Shown: positions 33,650 through 43,024, numbered from the stretch's first letter. The stretch is DNA of 64,000 nt from CAWALV01 sp963782965 (GCA_963782965.1 CAWALV010000002.1:496001-560000); one strand, 5' to 3'. The notes: generated by a model not told the origin, from the sequence alone. Program-made: numbers and translations.

Positions 33650-34410
33650 GGGGATGCAGCCTTTCGAGCCGTCATGACCAGACCGCCACCGAAGCTCATC
33701 GGCCGGGTCCGGACGTCGACCAGCCCGGCTCGCCGCCAGGCGGCCACGTGCTCGGCGATCGGATGCCGGTCGTAATGGTTGCTGATGCTGGGGCCGAGGA
33801 AGCGCCCGACCCGAAACCACGCGCGGCCGCCGGTGAGCGCACCCGCGACCGGCAACACCCAGCGGGTATACCCGTGCCAGCACAACCGGGCGGGCAACCA
33901 GGCGGGGACGCAGAACTCCAGGCTCGCGATGGCACCACCGGCGACGAGGCAGCGCGACAGCTCGGCGATCGTGGCGGCCGGGTCGTCGACGTAGCGCATC
34001 AGGTAGGAGAACGAAACGGCATCGAAGGTCGCATCGGCGAACGGCAACTCTTCGGCTCGCGCGACGGCAAGCGCCACCCGGTTCGCGAGCCCGGCGGCGC
34101 GCACGTTCGACGCGCCCTGCCGCAGCATCGCCTCGCTCAGATCGACGCCGACCAGCCGGGCATCGGTCGCTCGGGCGATCGCCAGCGTGACCCCGGCAGG
34201 CCCGCACGCGACGTCCAGGACCAGCTTCGGTCGTGCCGCGGCCACGTGCGCGACGACGGCGGCGCGCCACCGGCGGTCCTGGCCGAACGAAAGCACGTTG
34301 GCCAACGTGTCGTAGCGAGAGGGCAGATCGTGGAAGAGGGATCTCGCGAACCGATTGATGTCGGAGCGCGCACGCGGCGTCGCCATGCCTGCCCCCATAC
34401 TCGCTCCCAT
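33646..34410 (-). CDS. Class I SAM-dependent methyltransferase (UbiE/MenG-like)
   Basis: The 254-residue protein has the SAM-binding motif LVLDVACGPAGVTLAIAR, the acidic loop LVGVDLSEAMLRQG and the later VSFSYLMRYVDDPAATIAELSRCLVAGG, and it resembles the menaquinone/ubiquinone C-methyltransferases. The opening FHDLPSRYDTLANVLSFGQDRRWR is typical of UbiE/MenG. It could methylate demethylmenaquinone, the last step of the pathway whose early enzymes mqnB and mqnD are about 29 kb away. ATGs at 34410, 34398 and 34386 are all possible starts. Confidence 0.82.
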   Translation of the reverse strand: MGASMGAGMATPRARSDINRFARSLFHDLPSRYDTLANVLSFGQDRRWRAAVVAHVAAARPKLVLDVACGPAGVTLAIARATDARLVGVDLSEAMLRQGASNVRAAGLANRVALAVARAEELPFADATFDAVSFSYLMRYVDDPAATIAELSRCLVAGGAIASLEFCVPAWLPARLCWHGYTRWVLPVAGALTGGRAWFRVGRFLGPSISNHYDRHPIAEHVAAWRRAGLVDVRTRPMSFGGGLVMTARKAASP

Positions 34411-34454
34411 GGACGGTGCGGCCGGTGGTGAGCCAGCCTAAGCCGGGAGGTGGC

Positions 34455-35201
34455 GTGGGTAACGTGCAGGCCGAGGTGGATGCCGGCACCCGCGGCCCGG
34501 CCACGTGGGAAGGGCTGCCCGACGAGGTGGAGATCGCGGTCGGTCCCTTGCCCGCCGGGTGGCGGGCCCAGTGGCGGGCGGAACTGGCGGCGGTGCGCTC
34601 CCGGGTCGGCCGGCTGGAACGGACTGAGCCGCCGCCCGGCCACGCTCCGGCCGGGCTGCATGCCCTCGTCACCATCGCGACGGTGCGTCGCAGCGCACGC
34701 TGGGTGCCCGGGCACCTCATCGATGCCGCGGCGGCCATCGAACTGGCCTACCGGGCGACGCTGCATCACGCCGGCGTGGTCGACGATTCCCCTGCAGCCC
34801 GCGGCACCCCCGGCAGCGGGTCACAGAATCGGGCCCGGATACTCGACGGCGACTGGGCCATCACCCAGGCCGCGGTGCTTGTCGCGGCGATCAGCCCGCA
34901 GGCCTACCGCGAGGTCGTGCGCGGCTACGGCGGCGCGCAGTTGACCGGGTTGCACGCGCATGCGTGGCCCGAACCGCCAGGGAGCTCGGTCGGCCCGGCA
35001 GGTGGAGAGCCGCCGCAGCTCCCCCTGATCGCGGCGGCGCAGCGGCTGGGTTTGCTACTGGCCGGTAACGGTCGCGGCGCGAGCCGCACGTGCACCGAGA
35101 TGGTCGGCGCGGTCGTGAGCTGGGCGGCACGGCAGGCCGATCCGGATGTGAGCCCGGACGTGGGAACGTTCCGCCGCGCGCCCGCGCAAAGCGGACAGTA
35201 G
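34455..35201 (+). CDS. Degenerate polyprenyl diphosphate synthase-like protein
   Basis: The 248-residue protein aligns by eye with the first half of trans-polyprenyl synthases: DAAAAIELAYRATLHHAGVVDDSPAARGTP matches the usual AALELIH-SLIHDDVIDDA-RRG-PT, and NRARILDGDWAITQAA matches the following NR-AIL-GDYLL helix. The first aspartates of the FARM motif are replaced (HAGVVDD) and no second DDxxD is seen, so it is likely non-catalytic or a heteromer subunit. A gggagg site precedes the GTG. It is divergent from the methyltransferase by about 45 bases. Confidence 0.55.
   Translation: MGNVQAEVDAGTRGPATWEGLPDEVEIAVGPLPAGWRAQWRAELAAVRSRVGRLERTEPPPGHAPAGLHALVTIATVRRSARWVPGHLIDAAAAIELAYRATLHHAGVVDDSPAARGTPGSGSQNRARILDGDWAITQAAVLVAAISPQAYREVVRGYGGAQLTGLHAHAWPEPPGSSVGPAGGEPPQLPLIAAAQRLGLLLAGNGRGASRTCTEMVGAVVSWAARQADPDVSPDVGTFRRAPAQSGQ
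35161..35174. promoter_or_regulatory. Candidate CebR box inside the upstream gene
   Basis: tgggaacgttccgc differs at two positions from a perfect tgggaacgttccca palindrome and resembles the Streptomyces CebR operator TGGGAGCGCTCCCA. It lies in the 3' part of the prenyl-synthase-like gene, about 150 bases before cebE. Confidence 0.45.
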
Positions 35202-35237
35202 AAGGTCTCGAATCGGCAACGACTCACGGCAGGCCGG

Positions 35238-35267
35238 TTGACACCGGGTGGGGAACGCGCCCATGCT
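35238..35267 (+). promoter_or_regulatory. Promoter and CebR-like operator for the ceb operon
   Basis: ttgaca at 35238-35243 is a consensus -35; catgct 18 bases later is an acceptable -10. Between them tggggaacgcgccca (35249-35263) is a CebR-like inverted repeat with one extra base. A repressor here would occlude the promoter. Confidence 0.55.
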
Positions 35268-35280
35268 CACCAATCGGATG

Positions 35281-35294
35281 TGGGAACGTGACCA
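35281..35294. promoter_or_regulatory. Second CebR-like operator upstream of cebE
   Basis: tgggaacgtgacca matches twelve of fourteen positions of TGGGANCGNTCCCA. It lies just downstream of the predicted transcription start and about 30 bases before the cebE ATG. Confidence 0.5.
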
Positions 35295-35323
35295 CAACGT
35301 TGGCTCCCGGAACTGGAGGTTCC

Positions 35324-36703
35324 ATGTTCGTTGCGCGTAGCCGGTCGCGCCTACTCGTAGGCATGGCCGCGGTGTCGGCAATCGCCGTCGCCGGTTGTTC
35401 GTCATCAAAGCCGACTTCGCAGACGTCCCCTTCTGCGTCGTCGACCACCCAGAGTTCGTCGTCGCCCAGCACCGCCAGCTCGCCGGCAACCTCGCCGTCG
35501 GCGTCCGGCGGCGCCCCCGAGACGATCACGATCGGGCTCTTCGGCACGTTCGGCTTCAAGGAAGCCGGCCTGTACGACGAGTACCAGAAGCTCCACCCGA
35601 ACATCACGATCAAGGAAGACGACATCGAGCAGAGCGCCGACTACCTCGCCAAGCTCAAGACCCACCTGGCAGCCGGTTCCGGGCTCGATGACATCCAGGC
35701 GATCGAGATCGGCTTCGTCGGTCAGATGACCGCCAACTACGCCGACAAGTTCGTCGACTTCAACAAGGTCGACAACGGTGCGCAGATCAAGTCCACCTTC
35801 TACCCGTGGAAGTGGAACATGGCCACCGCCAGCGGCGGCCAGACGATCGGCCTCGGCACCGACGCGGGCCCCGAGGCGATGTGCTACCGCCAGGACCTCC
35901 TCAAGGCCGCCGGCTTCCCGAACGACCGCGCCACGCTCGATGGTCAAGTGGAAGACGTGGCAGGACTTCATCAGCTTCGGCAAGCAGTACAAGGCCAAGA
36001 CCGGAAAGCCGTTCCTCGACTCTGCCGCGAGCATCTTCAGCGCGGCGGTCTACCAGAGCGCGAGGCGTACGACACGCCTGACGGCAAGCCCGACGTGAAG
36101 AACTCCCCCGGAGTGAAGAACGCTTGGGCATCTCGCTACGCAGGCCGCGCAGGCGGGCATCACCGCGAAGCTCAACCAGTTCTCCACGCCGTGGAACCAG
36201 GCCTTCGGCAACGGCGCGTTCGCCGCGATCTCGTGCCCGGCATGGATGCTCGGTTACATCACCTCCGAGGCCGGCCAGGCCTACGCAGGTGACTGGGACG
36301 TCGCAAGCATTCCCGGTGGCGCGGCGAACTGGGGTGGTTCGTGGATCGGCGTTACCCAGGCCAGCCAGCACCAAAAGGACGCGATCGCACTCGCCGAGTG
36401 GCTGACCGCGCCCGAGCAGCAGGTGAAGATGTGGACGTCGCAGCAGCACTTCCCGTCGTCGTCGACTGCGGCGCAGGATGCCTCCGTGGCCTCCGCGACG
36501 AGCGACTACTTCAACAAGGCGCCGATCGGCCAGATCTTCGGCGACTCGGCAAGCAAGTTGAAGATGCCGCCGATCGGTCCGTACGACACCGACATCCAGA
36601 ACGCGATCACACGCAGCTGACGAACGTCGAGCAAAAGGGCAAGAGCCCGACCTCGGCCTTCAGCGATGCGCTGGCGCAGATCGGGCAGATCACAGGCAGC
36701 TGA
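35324..36703 (+). pseudogene. cebE: Cellobiose-type ABC transporter binding lipoprotein, CebE-like, with four frame breaks
   Basis: The reassembled protein of about 460 residues is a sugar-binding lipoprotein: signal peptide with lipobox IAVAGCSS, a Ser/Thr/Pro linker, then ETITIGLFGTFGFKEAGLYDEYQKLHPNITI. Conserved sequence continues across four single-base frame breaks: an extra base near 35939, one missing near 36060, an extra near 36131 and one missing near 36610. The pieces join as VKWKTWQDFISFGKQYKAKTG, EAYDTPDGKPDV, then LATQAAQAGITAKLNQF, and finally QLTNVEQKGKSPTSAFSDAL. Because every segment keeps the family sequence, sequencing error is more likely than decay. It would deliver cello-oligosaccharides to the permeases encoded downstream. 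Confidence 0.8.
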
Positions 36704-36742
36704 GCCAAGCTACTTGCTAAAGCTGGAATGTAGGCAGGGCAA

Positions 36743-36775
36743 CCGGCTGGCCCGCGTAACCCGCGGGCCAGCCGG
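36743..36775 (+). terminator. Strong hairpin between cebE and cebF
   Basis: A perfect 14-bp stem (ccggctggcccgcg / cgcgggccagccgg) with a five-base loop lies 40 bases after the cebE stop. No T-run follows. It probably lowers read-through or protects the cebE message so that binding protein exceeds permease, a common arrangement in sugar ABC operons. Confidence 0.7.
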
Positions 36776-36904
36776 CTCCTGGCAAGTCTGTTCTCGGTTC
36801 CCCTCCCGGTTTCCCCCTCATTTTTCTGCCGATCTGTCTCGTAGCCGGTCTCGGCGCGGGACGATCAGCGAAGCAGCCGAAGATCCGGATCAGAAGGACG
36901 TGCG

Positions 36905-37877
36905 ATGACGACCCTCGACGAGGAGGCGAAAGGCAGCGCTGTCGCGACTTCGCAGCATAAGCCTCGCCGGCGCGGCGGCCGCGTTGCAGTCATCGGTTCG
37001 CGCGCCGCGTACTGGTACGTGGCGCCGTTCTTCATCGTGTTCACTGCATTCGGGCTCTACCCGCTGCTCTACACGGGTTGGGTGTCCCTCCACGACGTCA
37101 GCCTGCTCAGCATCAACAAGCTGCACTGGGTGGGCATGCACTACTACGTCTCACTGTGGAGTAACCACTTCTTCCTCAACGCGCTCAGCAACACGATCTC
37201 GATTGGCATCATCTCCGCGGTACCCCAGCTCTTGATGGCGCTGGCCATCGCGCACATGTTGAACTACAAGCTGCGCGGGCGAACCTTCTTCCGCGTCGCG
37301 ATGCTGATGCCTTACGCCACGTCCGTCGTTGCAGGGAACTCTCATCTTCGCCGAGTTGTTCGGTCGCGACTACGGCCTGATCAACTGGTTGCTGCATTTC
37401 GTGGGCATCCACAAGATCAACTGGGTCAACGGCACCAGGTGGCAGTCGCAATTCGCGGTCGCGACCATCGTCATCTGGCGATGGACCGGTTACAACTCAC
37501 TCATCTATCTCGCCGGGATGCAGTCGATCCCGACCGAGTTGTACGAGGCGGCCTCGATCGACGGCGCCAATCGGTTCCAGCAGTTCTGGCGGGTGACCGT
37601 TCCAGCGCTGCGCCCGACGATCCTCTTCACCGTCATCGTCTCGATCATCGGCTCGATGCAGATGTTCGCCGAGCCCTATCTGTTCGCCGGCGACGGGACG
37701 ACGAACGGCGGTGCCGACCACCAGTACCAGACGTTGTCACTGTTCATGTACCAGACGGGCTGGACCTACAACCATCTCGGCCTCGCCGCGGCAATCGCCT
37801 GGACGATGCTAGGGATCATCGTGGTGCTCGTCGCGTTGAACGCATTGTTGTCCAGGTTCCGCGTGCGGCACGGTTAG
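36905..37877 (+). pseudogene. cebF: Cellobiose-type ABC permease CebF-like, one frameshift
   Basis: The protein of about 323 residues is an MalF-type permease with about six membrane helices. The first part ends MPYATSVVAG and the second continues TLIFAELFGRDYGLINWLLHF; an extra A near 37337 separates them. The second part holds the ATPase-contact EAA loop ELYEAASIDGANRFQQFWRVTVPALRP. With cebE and cebG it forms the importer. No ATPase gene is present, which is normal because the shared MsiK ATPase serves this family from elsewhere. Confidence 0.85.
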
Positions 37878-37883
37878 GAGGCG

Positions 37884-38777
37884 ATGATGACGACGTTGCA
37901 GGAAGCTGCGCCTGCAGGCGCAGCGCCGGCCCAGCGCTCGCGCCGCACCAAGGCCGGGCGGCACCTGACGGCGGGACCCTACACCTACGTGGTGCTGTCG
38001 ATCGTCACGATCATCTCGGTCTTCCCGCTGTACTACACAATGGTGATCGCCTCGCACACCAACAGCGAGATGGGTGCCGTTCCACCGCCTTTCGGCGTTA
38101 ACGGCTCGATGTTCCACAACATTCGCCTCGCGTTGCACCAGCAGCCGCTGTACCGGGACATCTTCAACTCGGTCCTCGTCTCCGGCGCCGTCACGATCGG
38201 CACCGTCGCGTTCTGCACGTTGAGCGGCTTCGCGTTCGCCAAGCTCCGGTTCCGCGGGAATCGCCTGCTGATGGCGCTGACGGTTGCGACCATGATGATT
38301 CCACCGCAACTCGGGGTCATTCCGCTTTACATCTACATGGCGAAGCTGCACTGGGTGAACCACCTGCAGGCGGTCGTCCTGCCCACCCTGGTCAGCGCGT
38401 TCGGCGTGTTCTTCATGCGCCAGTTTCTGGAAAACGCCATACCGACCGAGTTGCTCGAGGCCGGCTGGGTCGACGGTGCATCGACGTTTCGCATCTTTCG
38501 CTCCATCGTGTTGCCGATCGCACGGCCGGCGATGGCGGTGCTCGGTATGCTCACGTTCCTGATGGCATGGAACGACTTCTTCTGGCCGCTGATCGCCCTC
38601 AGCAGTCGCAACGCAACGGTGCAGGTCGGCCTTGCCGGGCTCGGGATCGGTTACATTCCCCAGCAGGCCATCATCATGGGCGGCACGATCCTGTGCACGT
38701 TCCCGTTACTCGTGGTTTTCGGACTTCTCGGTCGGCAAATTGTCGGTGGCATCATGCAGGGAGCGGTCAAGGGATGA
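37884..38777 (+). CDS. cebG: Cellobiose-type ABC permease CebG-like
   Basis: This 297-residue MalG-type permease has six hydrophobic helices and the EAA loop LLEAGWVDGASTFRIFRSIVLPIARP that contacts the ATPase. The start is preceded by aggagg overlapping the end of cebF, and its stop overlaps the start of the beta-glucosidase (ATGA). It is intact, unlike cebE and cebF. Confidence 0.92.
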   Translation: MMTTLQEAAPAGAAPAQRSRRTKAGRHLTAGPYTYVVLSIVTIISVFPLYYTMVIASHTNSEMGAVPPPFGVNGSMFHNIRLALHQQPLYRDIFNSVLVSGAVTIGTVAFCTLSGFAFAKLRFRGNRLLMALTVATMMIPPQLGVIPLYIYMAKLHWVNHLQAVVLPTLVSAFGVFFMRQFLENAIPTELLEAGWVDGASTFRIFRSIVLPIARPAMAVLGMLTFLMAWNDFFWPLIALSSRNATVQVGLAGLGIGYIPQQAIIMGGTILCTFPLLVVFGLLGRQIVGGIMQGAVKG

Positions 38778-40213
38778 CACAAACGCAGGCATCCGAGCAG
38801 GTCGACGGTCGGCCATTGCTTCGTTTCCCCGATCGCTTTGTTTGGGGTGCGGCGACCTCGTCGTATCAGATCGAAGGTGCGGTAGCCGAGGACGGGCGGA
38901 CGCCCTCGATCTGGGACACGTTCAGTCACACTCCGGGGAAGGTGGCCGGCGGCGACAATGGGGATGTCGCCGCCGACCACTACCACCGCTACGCCGAAGA
39001 CGTGCGGCTGATGGCCGACCTCGGGCTCGCGGGCTACCGGTTCTCCGTCTCGTGGTCGCGCGTGATACCGACGGGCCGCGGCCCGGTGAACAGTGCGGGT
39101 ATCGACTTCTACGCCAGGCTCGTCGATGAGTTGCTGGCGCACGGGATCGAGCCGGCACTCACTCTCTACCACTGGGACCTGCCGCAGGAACTCCAGGACG
39201 CCGGCGGGTGGACCAACCGTGACACCGCCCACCGCTTCGCGGAGTATGCGGAGGCCGTCGCCGTCGCGCTCGGCGACCGCGTGAAGTTGTGGGCGACGCT
39301 GAACGAACCGTGGTGCTCGGCGTTCCTCGGTTACGGATCCGGGGTGCATGCGCCGGGTCACACCGACGGCGCGCAGGCGTTGTCCGCCGTCCACCACCTG
39401 CTGCTGGCCCACGGGTCTGCCGTGCGGGCGTTGCGTGGCGAGCTGGCCTCCGATCGGCAGATCGCCATCACGCTCAACCCCGTGGTGGCCAGACCGGCGA
39501 GCCCGTCCGACGAGGACGCCGCCGCCGCGTGGAAGGTCGACGGGCTGCAGAACCGGGTGTGGCTCGACCCGCTGTTCCGCGGCACGTACCCCGCAGACGT
39601 CGTGGAGTTCACCAGCCGGCTGACCGACTGGTCGTTCGTCCGCGACGGCGACCTGCCCGTCATATCGACGCCGTTCGACCTCTTGGGCGTGAACTACTAC
39701 AACCCGGCCGTCGTCGCGCACTACGCCGGAGACGGCGCGCGGTCGCAGGCCGACGGGCACGGTGAAGGCTCCGGCAGCGCCTGGCCGGGCTGCGAGGACG
39801 TGCAGTTCCCGCCCCGCCCGGGCTGGCACACCGCCATGGGGTGGCCGGTCGACGCATCGGGCCTTTACGACCTGTTGCAGCGGTTGCAGCGCGACTACCC
39901 CAAGCCGATGCTCATCACCGAGAACGGCGCTGCGTTCGACGACCTCCCCGCCGCCGATGGCGTCGTCCATGACGTCGAGCGGGCGCGCTACATCCAGGAG
40001 CACCTTGCTGCGCTCCACCGCGCGATCTCCGACGGCATCGACGTGCGTGGCTACTACCTGTGGTCGCTGCTCGACAACTTCGAGTGGTCCTACGGGTACG
40101 AGAAGCGGTTCGGCGTCGTCGCCGTCGACTTCGAGACACAGCGACGTACGCTCAAGGACAGCGCCCGGTTCTACTCGCAGGTCGCGCACACCAACTCGAT
40201 GGAGGCTCCCTGA
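38774..40213 (+). CDS. bglC: GH1 beta-glucosidase (BglC-like)
   Basis: The 479-residue glycoside hydrolase family 1 enzyme hydrolyses imported cellobiose and cello-oligosaccharides to glucose in the cytoplasm; no signal peptide is present. The acid/base glutamate is in TLNEPWCSAFLGYGSG and the nucleophile in LITENGAAFDD. FVWGAATSSYQIEGA at the N-terminus is the family signature. It is the last gene of the ceb operon and starts within the cebG stop. Confidence 0.95.
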   Translation: MTQTQASEQVDGRPLLRFPDRFVWGAATSSYQIEGAVAEDGRTPSIWDTFSHTPGKVAGGDNGDVAADHYHRYAEDVRLMADLGLAGYRFSVSWSRVIPTGRGPVNSAGIDFYARLVDELLAHGIEPALTLYHWDLPQELQDAGGWTNRDTAHRFAEYAEAVAVALGDRVKLWATLNEPWCSAFLGYGSGVHAPGHTDGAQALSAVHHLLLAHGSAVRALRGELASDRQIAITLNPVVARPASPSDEDAAAAWKVDGLQNRVWLDPLFRGTYPADVVEFTSRLTDWSFVRDGDLPVISTPFDLLGVNYYNPAVVAHYAGDGARSQADGHGEGSGSAWPGCEDVQFPPRPGWHTAMGWPVDASGLYDLLQRLQRDYPKPMLITENGAAFDDLPAADGVVHDVERARYIQEHLAALHRAISDGIDVRGYYLWSLLDNFEWSYGYEKRFGVVAVDFETQRRTLKDSARFYSQVAHTNSMEAP

Positions 40214-40295
40214 GCCGGCGCGCCGCAAGACCGGCACGTGAAGGAATTTCGTCACCTATAGCCGAAGATTCCTCCGCGCTGAGGCGCTGTCTCGG

Positions 40296-41324
40296 CTAGC
40301 TGGAGTCTCGGACGATCAGCTCGGTCGCCACGACGAGCGACGGTGGCCGGCGGTCGGGTTCGGCCAGCTGGGCGAGGAGCAGCTGCGCCGACGACCGGCC
40401 GATCTCTTCCATCGGCTGGCGAATGGTCGTCAGCTGCGGGTCACTGAGCCGCGCCGCGTGCGCGTCGTCGAAGCCGACCACGGCGACGTCGTCGGGTACC
40501 TTGCGGCCACATGCGCGAAGCGCGCGCAGCGCACCGATTGCCATCAGGTCGCTGGCCGCGAAGACGGCGTCAAGATCGGGCAGCCGCTCGAGGAGTTCGC
40601 GCATGGCGTGTTCGCCGCTGTCCTCGGAGAAGTCGCCGAACGCGGCAAGCCGGCGGCGCCACGAGCGCCGCAGTGAGGGAGGCAGCGCCTCGCCGAAGCC
40701 GTCGAGCCGGTCGACGCCGACCGCCATGTCGCTCGGACCGGCGATCGTCGTGATGAGCCGCCGGCCGCGCGAGAGCAAGTGCGCGACGGCCAAGCTGGCC
40801 CCGCCGCGGTTGTCGGCGTCGACGTACGGCAGGTTCAGGCCCGGGAAGGGCCGGCCGGTCAAGACCTTCGGGATGTGGGTGTTGACCAAGGTCGGCCACA
40901 ACGGATCGTCGCGGTGCAGCGAGGTGAGGATGATGCCGTCGGCGTGACCGTTGCGGATGTAACGCTCGACCCGGGAGTGGGTGCCCTCCGCGCCGAGCAG
41001 GACCAGCGCGTACTCCGTGTCGGCCAGCGCCTGGTTGATTCCCCGCACGGTGCCCGCGAAGAAGGGCTCGGAGAAGACTCGCGTCTCGGGCTCAGGGACC
41101 ACGAGGGCGATCGTGTCGGTGCGCTGGGTTACGAGCGAGCGAGCTGCCCGGTTGGGTACGTAGCCGAGCGCTTCGATGGCTCGTTCGACTGCGCGGCGGG
41201 CTTCGGCAGAAACCCGCGGCGAGCCCGTGAGCACCCGCGACACCGTGGTCTTCGAGACACCCGCTTCGGCAGCGACCGCCCAGACGGTGGGACGGCGCGG
41301 GGCCGCCTTGCCCCGGGGCGTCAT
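40296..41324 (-). CDS. cebR: LacI-family repressor, CebR-like
   Basis: The 342-residue regulator has an N-terminal helix-turn-helix (PTVWAVAAEAGVSKTTVSRVLTGSPRVSAEAR, YVPNRAARSL) and a periplasmic-binding-protein-like ligand domain (VDADNRGGASLAVAHL, AVFAASDLMAIGALRAL). It converges on the beta-glucosidase gene and is divergent from the cellulase. In Streptomyces CebR represses cebEFG-bglC and is released by cellobiose; the inverted repeats upstream of cebE and the cellulase fit that model here. Confidence 0.9.
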   Translation of the reverse strand: MTPRGKAAPRRPTVWAVAAEAGVSKTTVSRVLTGSPRVSAEARRAVERAIEALGYVPNRAARSLVTQRTDTIALVVPEPETRVFSEPFFAGTVRGINQALADTEYALVLLGAEGTHSRVERYIRNGHADGIILTSLHRDDPLWPTLVNTHIPKVLTGRPFPGLNLPYVDADNRGGASLAVAHLLSRGRRLITTIAGPSDMAVGVDRLDGFGEALPPSLRRSWRRRLAAFGDFSEDSGEHAMRELLERLPDLDAVFAASDLMAIGALRALRACGRKVPDDVAVVGFDDAHAARLSDPQLTTIRQPMEEIGRSSAQLLLAQLAEPDRRPPSLVVATELIVRDSS

Positions 41325-41413
41325 GGTCAGGGCTCTCCTTGGTCGTTTCCGAACTGGTTCGGTGTCGGCTCAGCGTAGATCGGTCGGGCGCAGTAGCGAT
41401 CACCGGTGAAGCC

Positions 41414-41470
41414 TTGACATCGGTTCCGCGCCCCTTGAGACTACCGGGCAAGGCGGTGGGATCGTTCCCA
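41414..41470 (+). promoter_or_regulatory. Cellulase promoter with CebR-like operator
   Basis: ttgaca at 41414-41419 is a good -35; the -10 about 18-20 bases downstream is weak. The inverted repeat tgggatcgttccca at 41457-41470 (GTGGGA-N4-TCCCAC with flanks) closely resembles the CebR operator and sits near the expected transcription start. Confidence 0.65.
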
Positions 41471-41553
41471 CCACTCCCAGTTTCGCGGGCGCGTAGGACG
41501 CCTGGCTAGCACATTTCCGAACGCCCCCTTCGATTTCTCCCAAGGAGTCAGGT

Positions 41554-43011
41554 ATGGGAAGGCATCCAATCCGACCGGCGCTCCTGGCCGGCGCCGTCGT
41601 GGCGTCCATGGTCGGCGCGCTGGCCGCGGTAGCCGGCCCGGCAGCTGCAGAGCCGGGTCACCCAGCGCTGCCCCCGCATGCGTTGACGATGGACACCCAC
41701 CTCTACACCCCGCCCCCGGACAAGGGCGCGCGAGAGCAGATAACGGCTCTGAAGCGCGCGCATGACTGGACCGATGCCGCGCTCGTCACCGACCTGGTGG
41801 AAACGCCGCAAGCCGTGTGGTTCACCGGAGGGACTGCGGCCGATGTTCGCCGGGCCGTGCACGAGACGGTGGCCAAAGCCGCTGCGCATCGCCAGGTGCC
41901 GGTGCTCGTCGCGTACAACATTCCGTTCCGCGACTGCGCGCAGTACTCCGGAGGCGGCGCGAGCAGCACGGCGGCGTACCAAGAGTGGATCAACGGCTTT
42001 GCCGCCGGCCTCGGCGACCACCGGGCAATCGTGCTCGTCGAGCCCGACAGCCTCGGCATCATCCCCTTCAACACCGACATCAACGGCAATGCCGAGTGGT
42101 GCCAGCCCGACCTCAGCCAGGCCGGGCTCACTCCGCAGGAGGCGAACCAGGGTCGCTACGACCAGCTGAACTACGCAGTCGACAAGCTCGAGGGCGACCG
42201 CAACGTGCGCGTGTATCTCGACGGCACGCACGCTGCATGGCTGGGCGTGGGCGACATCGCCCAGCGCCTCGTCAAGGCCGGCGCGCAGCGGGCACAGGGC
42301 TTCTTCGAGAACGTGTCGAACTACCAGTACACGGCCGACACCACGTTCTACGGCACCTGGATCTCCGACTGCATCGCTTACGCGACCCAGGTCAATGCCG
42401 GTGACTTCGCCAACTGCCCGAACCAGTACTGGAACGGCGGGCCCGACGGCACGAAGATCGCCGACTTGCTGGGGCCGTGGACCGGAGGAGCGCTCAACCC
42501 CTACGGCGTGTGGAGCGACACCTCCGACGACCCGTCGCTCAACACGTCGGGGCTGACGGCCCGGTACGCGAGCATGCTCGGCAGCACGCAGCCGACGAGC
42601 GACTTCGTCATCGACACCAGCCGTAACGGCAACGGGCCCGACGACATGTCGACCTACGCGGCCGCCCCGTACAACCAGCCGAGCAGCGTCATCAGCGCGC
42701 TGGTGGGCGGCAACTGGTGCAACCCGCCGGGCCGCGGGCTTGGCCTGAGGCCGACGACGAACACCGGGGTTCCGCTGCTCGACGCCTACCTGTGGGTGAA
42801 GATCCCCGGTGAATCCGACGGTCAGTGCGACAGTGCCGGCGGCGTGCGAGCCTGGGACTACTCGGCCTACAGCCAGCCCGGCTGGCCGACCGACACCTCG
42901 CAGCAGGCGCTGTTCGACCCGCTCTGGGGCATGGTCGACCCGGCAGCCGGTGGCTGGTTCCCGCAGCAGGCACTCCAGCTCGCCCAGGAGGCGGTGCCTC
43001 CGCTGTCGTAA
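41554..43011 (+). CDS. Secreted GH6 cellulase
   Basis: The 485-residue glycoside hydrolase family 6 enzyme has an N-terminal signal peptide (hydrophobic core LLAGAVVASMVGALAAVAGPAAA, cleavage after AAA near residue 32). Family sequences include VLVAYNIPFRDCAQYSGGG with the catalytic acid, VLVEPDSLGII, DTSRNGNGP and the C-terminal WVKIPGESDGQCD. It cleaves beta-1,4-glucan outside the cell, releasing cellobiose for the Ceb importer. No cellulose-binding module is attached, so it may act on soluble or amorphous cellulose. An aaggag site precedes the ATG. Confidence 0.93.
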   Translation: MGRHPIRPALLAGAVVASMVGALAAVAGPAAAEPGHPALPPHALTMDTHLYTPPPDKGAREQITALKRAHDWTDAALVTDLVETPQAVWFTGGTAADVRRAVHETVAKAAAHRQVPVLVAYNIPFRDCAQYSGGGASSTAAYQEWINGFAAGLGDHRAIVLVEPDSLGIIPFNTDINGNAEWCQPDLSQAGLTPQEANQGRYDQLNYAVDKLEGDRNVRVYLDGTHAAWLGVGDIAQRLVKAGAQRAQGFFENVSNYQYTADTTFYGTWISDCIAYATQVNAGDFANCPNQYWNGGPDGTKIADLLGPWTGGALNPYGVWSDTSDDPSLNTSGLTARYASMLGSTQPTSDFVIDTSRNGNGPDDMSTYAAAPYNQPSSVISALVGGNWCNPPGRGLGLRPTTNTGVPLLDAYLWVKIPGESDGQCDSAGGVRAWDYSAYSQPGWPTDTSQQALFDPLWGMVDPAAGGWFPQQALQLAQEAVPPLS

Positions 43012-43024
43012 CGGTCGACACCTG

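Noticed and set aside
35324..36703. Programmed ribosomal frameshifting in cebE
   Set aside because: Four breaks in both directions, without slippery heptamers or a reason for regulation, fit sequencing or mutational indels better.
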